NCBI GenBank assembly: GCA_947491175.1
Contig: CANLIF010000034.1
Coordinates: forward strand, 1 to 11,809
Direction of reading: 5' to 3'
DNA length: 11,809 nucleotides
Source: Actinomycetota bacterium
GTDB lineage: Bacteria > Actinomycetota > Actinomycetes > S36-B12 > UBA5976
Below, one piece after another: positions 1-6,671 of the stretch. The notes below the pieces were generated by a model, which was not told the DNA's origin, searched no databases, and saw nothing but the letters and a program-made list of their open reading frames with translations. The position numbers and the translations under genes are program-made. The first letter of the stretch is position 1; each line of letters opens with the position of its first letter.

Positions 1-480
1 GCAACTGGTAACAAAGATGTCATCAGCGTTGAGCACATGTCCCAGATGAAGCACCAGGCAATTGTTGGCAACATCGGTCACTTCGATAATGAAATCGACA
101 TTGCGGGACTGCAGCAGTACCCAGGAATTGTGCGTCGCAACATCAAGCCACAGGTTGACGAATGGATCTTCCCAGACGGTCACAGCATCATCATGTTGTC
201 AGAAGGTCGTTTGCTGAACCTTGGAAACGCAACTGGCCACCCATCGTTTGTAATGAGTACTTCATTCACAAACCAGGTATTAGCCCAAATTGAAATATTC
301 ACCAAGCTCGATGAATACGAATTGGGAGTTCATGTTTTGCCTAAGCACCTAGATGAAAAGGTAGCTCGCTTGCACCTTGATGCTCTTGGTGTGAAGTTGA
401 CTGAGCTATCAAAAACCCAAGCCGATTACCTCGGCGTGGATGTCGACGGTCCTTACAAGTCAGACCTATACCGTTACTAG
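1..480 (+). CDS. ahcY: Adenosylhomocysteinase (SAH hydrolase), C-terminal part
   Basis: This is the last 159 codons of S-adenosylhomocysteine hydrolase; the 5' end lies outside the window. The reading frame is open from base 1, so the first ATG inside it is not a start. The enzyme is a cytoplasmic, NAD-dependent protein that splits S-adenosylhomocysteine into adenosine and homocysteine and so relieves inhibition of methyltransferases. Family marks are the GHFDNEID segment of the NAD-binding domain, the NATGHPSFVMS stretch of the substrate domain, LPKHLDEKVARLHL, and the C-terminal tail GPYKSDLYRY. In that tail the Lys and Tyr that reach the NAD of a neighbouring subunit in known structures are kept (K153 and Y157 of the partial product); the usual DHY reads DLY here. 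The CPBP gene follows after 2 nt, so both are probably on one transcript. Identification is secure. Confidence 0.97.
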   Translation, partial: ATGNKDVISVEHMSQMKHQAIVGNIGHFDNEIDIAGLQQYPGIVRRNIKPQVDEWIFPDGHSIIMLSEGRLLNLGNATGHPSFVMSTSFTNQVLAQIEIFTKLDEYELGVHVLPKHLDEKVARLHLDALGVKLTELSKTQADYLGVDVDGPYKSDLYRY

Positions 481-482
481 GA

Positions 483-1247
483 ATGAATCCTTTAACCCCA
501 TCCGATGGCGCTTCCGGTTTTCCGGGGGCGCCTTGGGCTTTTAGGCGAGCAATCGCTCGGGGCCAAGAACTAAAGATTCCAACGTGGGGTATGGGCGATG
601 CGATCATCTCGTTGGTTGGAGCAATCGGATTCAGTCTGGTCATTGGCTTGGCGCTCATGTCACAAAACATTGATCCCGAAAATGGTTGGGGATTAATTAT
701 TGCGTTCAGTGCACCTTGGCTAGCCCTTGCCGGCTGGCCAATTTTGGCAACAACGCTCAAGGGCAACGGCCCAAAACTTGATTTAGGTTTAAGCGCTCCA
801 CGAACTCATTTGCGTTTGGGATTTGTTGCCGGCCTCGCATCCTTAGTCGCTGCAAGTTTGATGGCGCTAGTTGTTACTAGATTCACCGGGCCAATAAGTT
901 CAAATGCAGGTGATGTTGGACTTAATCAAACCGGAATAGTGCTGGTGCTGTTTGTGGTTATGGCAATGTTTGGCGCACCGATTGTTGAAGAGATTGCGTT
1001 TCGTGGCATGCTCTATGGCGCATTGGCAAAAGCCCATATCAATGAACACTTAGTTGTAGTTATTACTGCGCTGGTGTTTGCGCTGTTTCACTTTGAACCA
1101 AAAAGATTTCTTATCCTGTTTGTCATTGGCATAATTTTGGGTGAGGTACGCCGTCGCACCGGGAGCACCAGCGCAGCCATTGTGGCTCATGTTGTAAATA
1201 ACGCGCCAGCAGCGCTTTATATCTTGGTCACTGCGCTACGTACGTAG
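483..1247 (+). CDS. CPBP-family intramembrane metalloprotease
   Basis: A 254-aa integral membrane protein of the CPBP (CAAX protease and bacteriocin-processing, Abi) family, which are glutamic-type or metal-dependent intramembrane proteases. The three family motifs are present: EExxxR at residues 169-174 (EEIAFR), FxxxH at 199-203, and HxxxN at 236-240 (HVVNN). Hydrophobic segments that could be membrane helices lie near residues 40-60, 71-92, 111-132, 151-168, 188-203, 208-220 and 231-250. The first 30 residues are polar and probably cytoplasmic. The ATG at 483 starts 2 nt after the ahcY stop; there is no well-spaced Shine-Dalgarno site, so translation may depend on coupling to ahcY. An internal ATG at 591 would cut away the segment just before the first helix and is less likely. 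The substrate is unknown; members serve in prenyl-protein processing, bacteriocin immunity or unknown roles. Confidence 0.88.
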   Translation: MNPLTPSDGASGFPGAPWAFRRAIARGQELKIPTWGMGDAIISLVGAIGFSLVIGLALMSQNIDPENGWGLIIAFSAPWLALAGWPILATTLKGNGPKLDLGLSAPRTHLRLGFVAGLASLVAASLMALVVTRFTGPISSNAGDVGLNQTGIVLVLFVVMAMFGAPIVEEIAFRGMLYGALAKAHINEHLVVVITALVFALFHFEPKRFLILFVIGIILGEVRRRTGSTSAAIVAHVVNNAPAALYILVTALRT

Positions 1248-1306
1248 CTAATGTTTGCTTGGTCCAATGAAAGATTGGCCAATCCTGAGTGGACTATTGA
1301 GCCAAC

Positions 1307-1312
1307 TAGGCT
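1307..1312 (+). promoter_or_regulatory. -10 box for leaderless purK transcript
   Basis: TAGGCT fits the actinobacterial TANNNT -10 pattern and ends 7 nt before the GTG at 1320, so transcription would begin at or beside the start codon. No good -35 hexamer is seen 16-18 nt upstream. The same TAGGCT, 6 nt from a GTG, precedes manC at 9495. Assignment rests on position and sequence only. Confidence 0.5.
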
Positions 1313-1319
1313 TAGGAAA

Positions 1320-2465
1320 GTGAGTACCCCAAGAGTCGGCGTAATTGGCGGCGGCCAACTTGCCCGGATGATGCAGCCCGCTGCGATCAACCTCGGAATC
1401 CACCTGAGAGTACTTTCAGCGACCGCAACCGATAGTGCGGCGCAAGTCATTCCAGACATCGTTGTTGGATCCCATGAAGATTGGGAAGCGCTAAAAGCGT
1501 TTGCCCTAGAATGCGATGTCATAACTTTTGATCACGAACATGTGCCAACTGATTTTCTTGAAGAACTTCAAAAACTTGGAGTTGTCGTGCGTCCTGGACC
1601 GCAGGCTTTGCGATTCGCCCAAGACAAAATTGAAATGCGCAAAGCACTAACCGCTGCTGGAATCCCCTGTCCAAAGTGGAAAGAGATTAATTCGGAATCA
1701 GACTTACCTCAATTTGGTGATTTATCCGGCTGGCCCTTGATTCTGAAAACTGCGCGTGGTGGATATGATGGTAAAGGTGTTTGGGTAGTTAATTCATTGG
1801 CTGAAGCCACCGATGTAGTTAAGGAAATTCAAGCTTCAGGTAATCGAGTGCTAGCTGAAGAACTCGTGCAATTCACCCGCGAACTTGCTGCCCAAGTTGC
1901 TCGCAGTCCGCATGGTCAATGTGTTGCTTACCCAGTTGTAAAGTCCACTCAAACTGACGGTATCTGTCACGAAGTCATTGCGCCTTGTCCTGATTTGGAT
2001 CCTGAGCGCGCAGCTAAGGCGCAAGCAATGGCTATCAAGATTGCGGATCTATTAGATGTGCACGGCATGCTCGCAGTTGAACTCTTTGATACTGGTAGCG
2101 AGATGCTGGTTAATGAACTTGCGATGCGTCCGCATAACTCTGGCCACTGGTCAATGGATGGCGCTGTAACAAGTCAGTTTGAAAATCACTTACGCGCAAT
2201 TTTGGACTGGCCACTCGGATCACCTGCGCCAACTGCACCTGCCACTGTGATGGTCAACTTACTAGGTAAAGATCTGGGTGATCTACACAGCGCTTTTCGT
2301 CACATCATGGCTCGAGACCCAGGAATCAAGGTTCATTTGTATGGCAAAGAAGTGCGCCCAGGTCGCAAAATTGGCCATGTGAATGCCACAGGTGGCAACA
2401 TTGAAGACTTACTGCAACGCGCTTGGCACGCAGCTGATTACCTAACAGGAGTTATTGATGAGTAA
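1320..2465 (+). CDS. purK: N5-carboxyaminoimidazole ribonucleotide synthase
   Basis: PurK (381 aa) is an ATP-grasp enzyme that uses ATP and bicarbonate to turn AIR into N5-CAIR in purine synthesis. Visible marks are the N-terminal VGVIGGGQLARMM (residues 6-18), the ATP-grasp signature LKTARGGYDGKGVWVV (142-157), AEELVQFTRELA (179-190), and the metal- and substrate-binding stretch NELAMRPHNSGHW (265-277). Length matches the family. The frame is open back to an ATG at 1251, but the 23 extra residues this adds are not PurK-like, whereas starting at GTG 1320 gives the canonical N-terminus and places a TAGGCT box 7 nt upstream. I therefore chose GTG 1320. The stop lies inside purE, with an 8-nt overlap, so the two genes form an operon catalysing consecutive steps. 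Confidence 0.95.
   Translation: MSTPRVGVIGGGQLARMMQPAAINLGIHLRVLSATATDSAAQVIPDIVVGSHEDWEALKAFALECDVITFDHEHVPTDFLEELQKLGVVVRPGPQALRFAQDKIEMRKALTAAGIPCPKWKEINSESDLPQFGDLSGWPLILKTARGGYDGKGVWVVNSLAEATDVVKEIQASGNRVLAEELVQFTRELAAQVARSPHGQCVAYPVVKSTQTDGICHEVIAPCPDLDPERAAKAQAMAIKIADLLDVHGMLAVELFDTGSEMLVNELAMRPHNSGHWSMDGAVTSQFENHLRAILDWPLGSPAPTAPATVMVNLLGKDLGDLHSAFRHIMARDPGIKVHLYGKEVRPGRKIGHVNATGGNIEDLLQRAWHAADYLTGVIDE
2447..2451 (+). promoter_or_regulatory. purE ribosome binding site
   Basis: AGGAG inside the end of purK lies 6 nt before ATG 2458. This spacing picks ATG 2458 over the TTG one codon earlier (2455), which would be only 3 nt away. Confidence 0.75.
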
Positions 2466-2988
2466 TGCATTAGTTGGCATCATCATGGGCAGTGATTCGG
2501 ATTGGGAAACTATGGCTCCGGCTGCCAAGATCTTGGATGAACTCGGTATCAGCCATAAAGCCGAAGTAGTTTCGGCGCATCGAATGCCCGAAGACATGGT
2601 CAGTTATGCCAAACAAGCAGCGAGTAGCGGCATCCGGGTAATCATCGCTGGCGCAGGTGGTGCGGCACATCTGCCAGGAATGGTTGCCTCGATCACAACA
2701 TTGCCAGTGATAGGTGTGCCGGTTCCGCTAACTCACTTAGAAGGTTTGGACTCGTTGTTATCAATAGTTCAAATGCCAGCTGGCGTTCCTGTTGCAACGG
2801 TAGGAATTGGTAATGCCAAAAACGCTGGATTGTTAGCAGCCCGAATCATTGCCAGCGCAGGAGATGAATTCGGTACTGAGTTAACAAAAAAGTTAGACAA
2901 GTTTCAAGTTGATATGCGCCAGACTGCAATTGATAAGGGCGATGCGCTTAAAGCGCAGATTGCGAACCTGGCTTCCCAAGATAAGTAA
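2458..2988 (+). CDS. purE: N5-carboxyaminoimidazole ribonucleotide mutase
   Basis: Class I PurE (176 aa) moves the carboxyl group of N5-CAIR to carbon 4 to give CAIR, the step after PurK; the family works as a cytoplasmic octamer. The sequence shows GSDSDW (residues 11-16), SAHRMP with the probable catalytic His41 (39-44), AGGAAHLPGM (66-75), and the stretch from H93 through GLDSLLSIVQMPAGVPVATV. The residues after about 135 form a charged helical tail that is not needed for the family fold. Translation is probably coupled to purK through the 8-nt overlap, with a good AGGAG site. The last 41 bp overlap the 3' end of the convergent ugd gene, so the end of this tail is also ugd antisense. Confidence 0.97.
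   Translation: MSNALVGIIMGSDSDWETMAPAAKILDELGISHKAEVVSAHRMPEDMVSYAKQAASSGIRVIIAGAGGAAHLPGMVASITTLPVIGVPVPLTHLEGLDSLLSIVQMPAGVPVATVGIGNAKNAGLLAARIIASAGDEFGTELTKKLDKFQVDMRQTAIDKGDALKAQIANLASQDK
2943..2957. repeat. 15-bp palindrome over the purE/ugd 3' overlap
   Basis: TGCGCTT-A-AAGCGCA is a perfect inverted repeat with 7-bp arms around one central base, and contains the ugd stop codon. As RNA the inner pairs would open, leaving a short GC-rich stem. No T-run follows on either strand, so it is not a standard terminator. It may be chance within coding sequence. Confidence 0.35.
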
Positions 2989-4279
2989 CTTGCCAACCGG
3001 CACTACTCCAGAGTGCTAAATCCAAACAATTTCGACCATCAATAATGACCTTGTTAGCAACTCTTTCTGAAATGCTTTGCAGATCCAGTTCGCGGTATAA
3101 CTTCCATTCAGTTAAGTGCAATACCAAATCTGCGCCATCGAAAACTTCCTCGACATTCTCGACTGCAAGGATCGGGAGATTTCGACCACGTACTTGTGGC
3201 AAAGCAACGGGATCATGCAGCCGAACATTTGCACCACCCTTAGCTAGCAATAGTGCAATGTCCAGAGCCGGCGAATCCCGAATGTCATCGCTATCTGGCT
3301 TGAATGCAGCGCCCAAAATTGCAATGGTCTTGCCAGTAATTGAGCCAAGATTACGAATTGCTAATGCGAAAACGTAATCTCTTCGCGACTTATTAACTTC
3401 ATCTACATTCTTTAGAAACTCAAAATGTTCACTTAGTCCAAGTTCAGTTGCCCGAGCCCGCAGCGCCCGGATGTCCTTTGGCAAGCAGCCGCCACCAAAT
3501 CCAATACCTGCATTTAGGAATCTTCGTCCGATTCTGGTGTCATGTCCAATTGCATCGGCCAAAGTACCAACGTCGGCGCCAACTTCGTCAGCTAAGTATG
3601 CAAACGCATTAATGAATGAAATTTTTGTGGCCAGGAACGCATTTGCGGCCACTTTAACTAATTCTGCGGTTGCATAATCAGTTACCACGAGTGGAGTATC
3701 TCCACTCAGGGCAGTGGCATAGATGTCGGTAAGTACTGCAACATCTGTTTCGTTTTTGATTCCTAAGACAATGCGATCGGGATGCAAAGTGTCTTGCACT
3801 GCGAAACCTTCACGAAGGAATTCTGGATTCCAAACTAAATGAACATCGTTTCCAGCCGGAGAGTTAGCAACCAAATAATCCGAGATCCATTGTGCCGTTC
3901 CAACTGGCACAGTAGATTTACCAACAATCAAGCAAGGTTTCGTTAGCAGTGGAGCCAGAGAACGAATCGCTGATTGAATCTGGGAAAGATCTGCAGCTGG
4001 CGACTCTGGTGATTGTGGCGTCCCAACGCACAGGAAGTGCACATCAGCGTGTGCCGCAAGATCAACCCAAGAAGTTGTGAAGTTGATTTTTCCGGAGGCC
4101 AAGGATTCTTGTAGTAATTCGGGCAGACCTGGTTCATGAAATGGAACTTTGCCAGCTGCGAGCGAAGTGACTTTTGCTTCATCTACATCAAGCGCGACAA
4201 CGTCATGTCCCAAACTAGCCATACAAGCCGCGTGGGTAACACCTAAATATCCGGTACCGATTACAGAGATACGTGCCAT
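2948..4279 (-). CDS. ugd: UDP-glucose 6-dehydrogenase
   Basis: A 443-aa enzyme of the UDP-glucose/GDP-mannose dehydrogenase family that oxidises UDP-glucose to UDP-glucuronate with two NAD+. The N-terminal Rossmann domain starts with ISVIGTGYLGVTHA (residues 4-17). NPEFLREG (151-158) and the K209/N213/K219 helix line the active site, the nucleophilic Cys265 sits in GFGGGCLPKD (260-269), and the C-terminal domain carries AAFKPDSDDIRDSP (324-337). Length is typical. The sister enzymes for GDP-mannose and UDP-ManNAc are related, but the motif set and lack of insertions favour UDP-glucose. It diverges from the glycosyltransferase at 4313 and lies beside other envelope-polymer genes, suggesting that it supplies UDP-glucuronate to them. 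The ATG has no Shine-Dalgarno site but has a TAAACT box 6 nt upstream. Its 3' end runs 41 bp into purE. Confidence 0.93.
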   Translation of the reverse strand: MARISVIGTGYLGVTHAACMASLGHDVVALDVDEAKVTSLAAGKVPFHEPGLPELLQESLASGKINFTTSWVDLAAHADVHFLCVGTPQSPESPAADLSQIQSAIRSLAPLLTKPCLIVGKSTVPVGTAQWISDYLVANSPAGNDVHLVWNPEFLREGFAVQDTLHPDRIVLGIKNETDVAVLTDIYATALSGDTPLVVTDYATAELVKVAANAFLATKISFINAFAYLADEVGADVGTLADAIGHDTRIGRRFLNAGIGFGGGCLPKDIRALRARATELGLSEHFEFLKNVDEVNKSRRDYVFALAIRNLGSITGKTIAILGAAFKPDSDDIRDSPALDIALLLAKGGANVRLHDPVALPQVRGRNLPILAVENVEEVFDGADLVLHLTEWKLYRELDLQSISERVANKVIIDGRNCLDLALWSSAGWQVTYLGKPGSQSAL

Positions 4280-4306
4280 GTCATTAGTTTACTTAACCGA
4301 TAGCGT
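4278..4306 (+). promoter_or_regulatory. Promoter of the glycosyltransferase gene (leaderless type)
   Basis: ATGTCA at 4278-4283 matches TTGACA at four of six positions. After 17 nt comes TAGCGT (4301-4306), a TANNNT -10 box, and the GTG start follows 6 nt later at 4313. The -35 element overlaps the start codon of ugd, so the two divergent promoters are interleaved in a 33-bp gap and may compete for polymerase. Confidence 0.5.
4286..4291 (-). promoter_or_regulatory. -10 box for leaderless ugd transcript
   Basis: On the minus strand TAAACT is followed by 6 nt and then the ugd ATG. It fits TANNNT and would give a transcript starting at or next to the ATG. The best upstream partner is a weak GAGACA 15 nt away. 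The box lies within the spacer of the oppositely directed glycosyltransferase promoter. Confidence 0.5.
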
Positions 4307-4312
4307 TGTCTC

Positions 4313-5314
4313 GTGACGCAGTGGCCAGATGTAGCGGTAGTTATGCCGGTTCTCAACGAAGAGAACTATTTGGAGGCAGCCGTTTTGGCAATTTTGTCTC
4401 AGGATTATTCCGGCCAAGTTCAAGTGGTATTAGCACTTGGCCCTTCGAATGACAGAACTGATGAAATTGCAAAGCGCATATGCGCAGCAGACACCCGAGT
4501 AAGTTCAGTGCAAAATCCAACCGGGCGCACTCCAGAAGGTTTGAATGCGGCGCTGGCTGCGACCACTCAAGAGATCGTAGTTCGAGTTGATGCTCACAGC
4601 GAGCTATCAGATGGCTACATTCGCTTGGCGGTTGAAACTTTGCAGCGAACAGGTGCGGATAATGTTGGCGGCATTATGGGCGCGCGTGGCGTTACAAGTT
4701 TTGAAAAAGCGGTAGCAGCTGCGATGACATCGCCATTGGGAGTAGGTTCAGCTTCCTTCCATACTGGAGGCAACGAGGGACCAACTGAAACTGTCTACCT
4801 AGGTGTTTTCAAACGCAGCGCACTTGAGCGGGTTGGTGGTTACGATCCAACATTCACTCGAGCTCAAGATTGGGAAATGAATCACCGAATTCGGGAAACT
4901 GGTGGAACCGTTTGGTTCAACCCAGAACTGTTTGTGACGTATCGACCACGCTCGTCGGTTAGAAAACTTGCTAAACAATATTTCGAATACGGTACGTGGC
5001 GTCATGAAGTTATGCGTCGTCATCCCGAAACTCGAACCCGAAAGTCTGCTCTAAGGTATTACGCACCACCATTGGCAGTAGTGGGAATTTCTGGTGGAAC
5101 AATTGCTGCCTTTGTAGGAAGCGCACTGCAATTTTTCCCTTTGGCATTTTGGGGAATTTTGGCGCCATTCAGTTACGCGTTGGTGATCTTGATTTCATCT
5201 CTAAGTCTGGCCAAGCGGGCACGAAGTGGGGCACTGTGGCTGCCCGTAGTGTTGACAACCATGCAGTTGTCGTGGGGAATTGGCTTCTTAGCTAGCCGTC
5301 CAAAATTAAAGTGA
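4313..5314 (+). CDS. Family 2 glycosyltransferase, ExoA-like, membrane-anchored
   Basis: A 333-aa inverting GT-A glycosyltransferase. The GT2 domain covers about residues 6-215, with the nucleotide-binding start VAVVMPVLNEENYLEAAV (7-24), a DxH in RVDAHSEL (D93, H95) in place of the usual DxD, and the acceptor/catalytic motif QDWEMNHRIRETGG (185-198). This set resembles ExoA of succinoglycan synthesis. After a basic stretch (212-248) come two or three hydrophobic segments near 252-275, 277-300 and 306-327, which would anchor it with the active site on the cytoplasmic face. The expected product is a lipid-linked glycan; donor and acceptor cannot be read from the sequence. The GTG start is supported by the promoter spacing and by the motif near the N-terminus. 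It ends 23 bp from the convergent LCP gene. An exact polymer assignment is not possible. Confidence 0.88.
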   Translation: MTQWPDVAVVMPVLNEENYLEAAVLAILSQDYSGQVQVVLALGPSNDRTDEIAKRICAADTRVSSVQNPTGRTPEGLNAALAATTQEIVVRVDAHSELSDGYIRLAVETLQRTGADNVGGIMGARGVTSFEKAVAAAMTSPLGVGSASFHTGGNEGPTETVYLGVFKRSALERVGGYDPTFTRAQDWEMNHRIRETGGTVWFNPELFVTYRPRSSVRKLAKQYFEYGTWRHEVMRRHPETRTRKSALRYYAPPLAVVGISGGTIAAFVGSALQFFPLAFWGILAPFSYALVILISSLSLAKRARSGALWLPVVLTTMQLSWGIGFLASRPKLK

Positions 5315-5337
5315 ACAGTTGAGTATCTGCACTTAAA

Positions 5338-6495
5338 TTACTTGACGCGATTGTTTCCTTCAGTGCAAGTTGTAGCCGCCGCTGTAATCGAAGTCTTGGT
5401 TGGGCTGGGCTTGACACTCGGTGATGCTGAAGAACTAGGGCTGGCAGATATTGTGACTGCAGGTTTCGGCCAAGGTTGATCCATGCGAAGCGCAGACCAT
5501 AACTCATCTGCCTCAGACGTCCACCCAACATTTCCTTTTTCAATGATTTCATAAGGTGTGGTGACAAAGTTAATCTTGCTTGGCTTCAACGATCCAAGCG
5601 AAAGCGCAAAATCTTGCAGCGCTTTAATTGATGCGAATTCTGAATTCGTTGCTATTGAACTGGTGACAACATTTAAAACTCGGTAAATCATCGCCGGATT
5701 TGATAGTAACCCCTTGGCCATCATGCCGCGGATCATGGATGCAATGAATTCTTGTTGCCGGGAGATACGACCAAGGTCGCTTCCATCACCGAGTGATTCG
5801 CGGGCACGAACAAATGCCAGGGCCTGTTCTCCAGTTATGTTGCTGTAACCAGCTGGCAAATCTAATCCAGATCCACCCCTTCCAGGAACGATTGGATCGT
5901 AGGCAGGCGAAGTTAAACAAACTTCAACACCGCCGAGCGCATCAACAACTTTCTTGAAAGCTTCAAAGTCAACAACTACAAAATTATTTATTCGAATGTT
6001 TGTTAGTTTTTCTACGGTCTTAACCGTGCAAATTGGCCCACCAATTGCAAACGCTGCATTGAATTTACTTTTGTATGGCAGAGACGTTTCACCATTTAAC
6101 ATTTTGCAACCCGCGATTTCAACAAAACTATCGCGCGGAATTGAAACTACCGTTGCCGATTCACGGCCTTCATAGATGTGTACTAAGAGAGTGGTGTCAG
6201 ATCTAGCACCTTCGACGTCTCCGTACGAGCCATTTGATCCCGCTCTGGAATCGGAACCCATGATCAGAATATTTGTCGCGCTGGTGTCAGTCTGGACGAC
6301 TGTCTCAGGACGTTCTTGAATATTTAAGTCGCTGGTATCAAGCGCATTGATATTCTTTCCAAGACTATTTATTGCATAAACTGCGCCACCGCCTAGAGAG
6401 GTGGCAATCAAAATCAGAATTGAAATACCAGCAGTGACTTTTCGAAGCCAGGGATGCGCAGATGAAGGAGTTACGGGGGCACGATGCTTACCCAT
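5338..6495 (-). CDS. LCP-family (LytR-CpsA-Psr) glycopolymer transferase
   Basis: A 385-aa membrane-anchored protein of the LytR-CpsA-Psr family, which moves lipid-linked wall polymers onto peptidoglycan outside the membrane. A short basic N-terminus (1-19) precedes one membrane helix (about 20-43). The LCP domain follows (75-265) with GSDSR (80-84), RSDT (98-101), SIPRDS (118-123), the FNAAFAIGG stretch (145-153), VVVDFEAF (173-180), DALGGVEVC (185-193), and the pyrophosphate-binding arginines in FVRARE (228-233) and GRISRQQ (242-248). The tail after residue 344 is rich in Ser, Pro, Ala and Thr and ends polar, like a wall-spanning linker. Cys130, Cys156 and Cys193 are outside the membrane and two could pair. 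Neighbouring sugar-nucleotide, glycosyltransferase and amidase genes support a wall-polymer role. A strong AAGGAG site 5 nt from the ATG fixes the start. Confidence 0.94.
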   Translation of the reverse strand: MGKHRAPVTPSSAHPWLRKVTAGISILILIATSLGGGAVYAINSLGKNINALDTSDLNIQERPETVVQTDTSATNILIMGSDSRAGSNGSYGDVEGARSDTTLLVHIYEGRESATVVSIPRDSFVEIAGCKMLNGETSLPYKSKFNAAFAIGGPICTVKTVEKLTNIRINNFVVVDFEAFKKVVDALGGVEVCLTSPAYDPIVPGRGGSGLDLPAGYSNITGEQALAFVRARESLGDGSDLGRISRQQEFIASMIRGMMAKGLLSNPAMIYRVLNVVTSSIATNSEFASIKALQDFALSLGSLKPSKINFVTTPYEIIEKGNVGWTSEADELWSALRMDQPWPKPAVTISASPSSSASPSVKPSPTKTSITAAATTCTEGNNRVK

Positions 6496-6500
6496 TGGAA

Positions 6501-6506
6501 CTCCTT
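6501..6506 (-). promoter_or_regulatory. LCP gene ribosome binding site
   Basis: Minus-strand AAGGAG sits 5 nt before the ATG at 6495, a near-ideal Shine-Dalgarno site that confirms this start and shows that the LCP mRNA has a leader. Confidence 0.8.
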
Positions 6507-6519
6507 AGCCTTATTGATG

Positions 6520-6547
6520 GTTCTAACCAACTGAAAATAGGTGTTAA
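6520..6547 (-). promoter_or_regulatory. Candidate LCP gene promoter
   Basis: On the minus strand TTAACA (6547-6542) matches TTGACA at five of six bases, and TAGAAC (6525-6520) lies 16 nt downstream as a weaker -10 that lacks the final T. Transcription would start roughly 15-20 nt upstream of the ATG, far enough to include the AAGGAG site. Confidence 0.3.
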
Positions 6548-6659
6548 TTCATGTTATGTCATAGAAACTCGTCAGAAAAATTGGTTTAGTTTGAAAAGAA
6601 TTTGTCGAAATATGTCCAAAACCACACGCCAAGAAAGGTAAAACCGTTAAAAGTTAAGG

Positions 6660-6665
6660 CAAACT
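6660..6665 (+). promoter_or_regulatory. Candidate -10 box for the amidase gene
   Basis: CAAACT lies 6 nt before the ATG at 6672, the position at which TANNNT boxes stand before other genes here, and differs from the ugd box TAAACT only in the first base. The only purine-rich run, AAAGG at 6634-6638, is over 30 nt from the ATG, too far to serve as a ribosome binding site. The rest of the 176-bp gap between the two divergent genes is AT-rich with no clear structure. Confidence 0.3.
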
Positions 6666-6671
6666 GTAAGT

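Noticed and set aside
341..766. Minus-strand open frame of 141 codons across the ahcY/CPBP junction
   Set aside because: It lies fully opposite two genes with clear family motifs, shows no family resemblance, and has no ribosome binding site that I can see.
5328..5367. TGCACT...AGTGCA inverted repeat as a terminator between the glycosyltransferase and LCP genes
   Set aside because: Six base pairs separated by a 28-nt loop, with no T-run at the right place; too weak to call.
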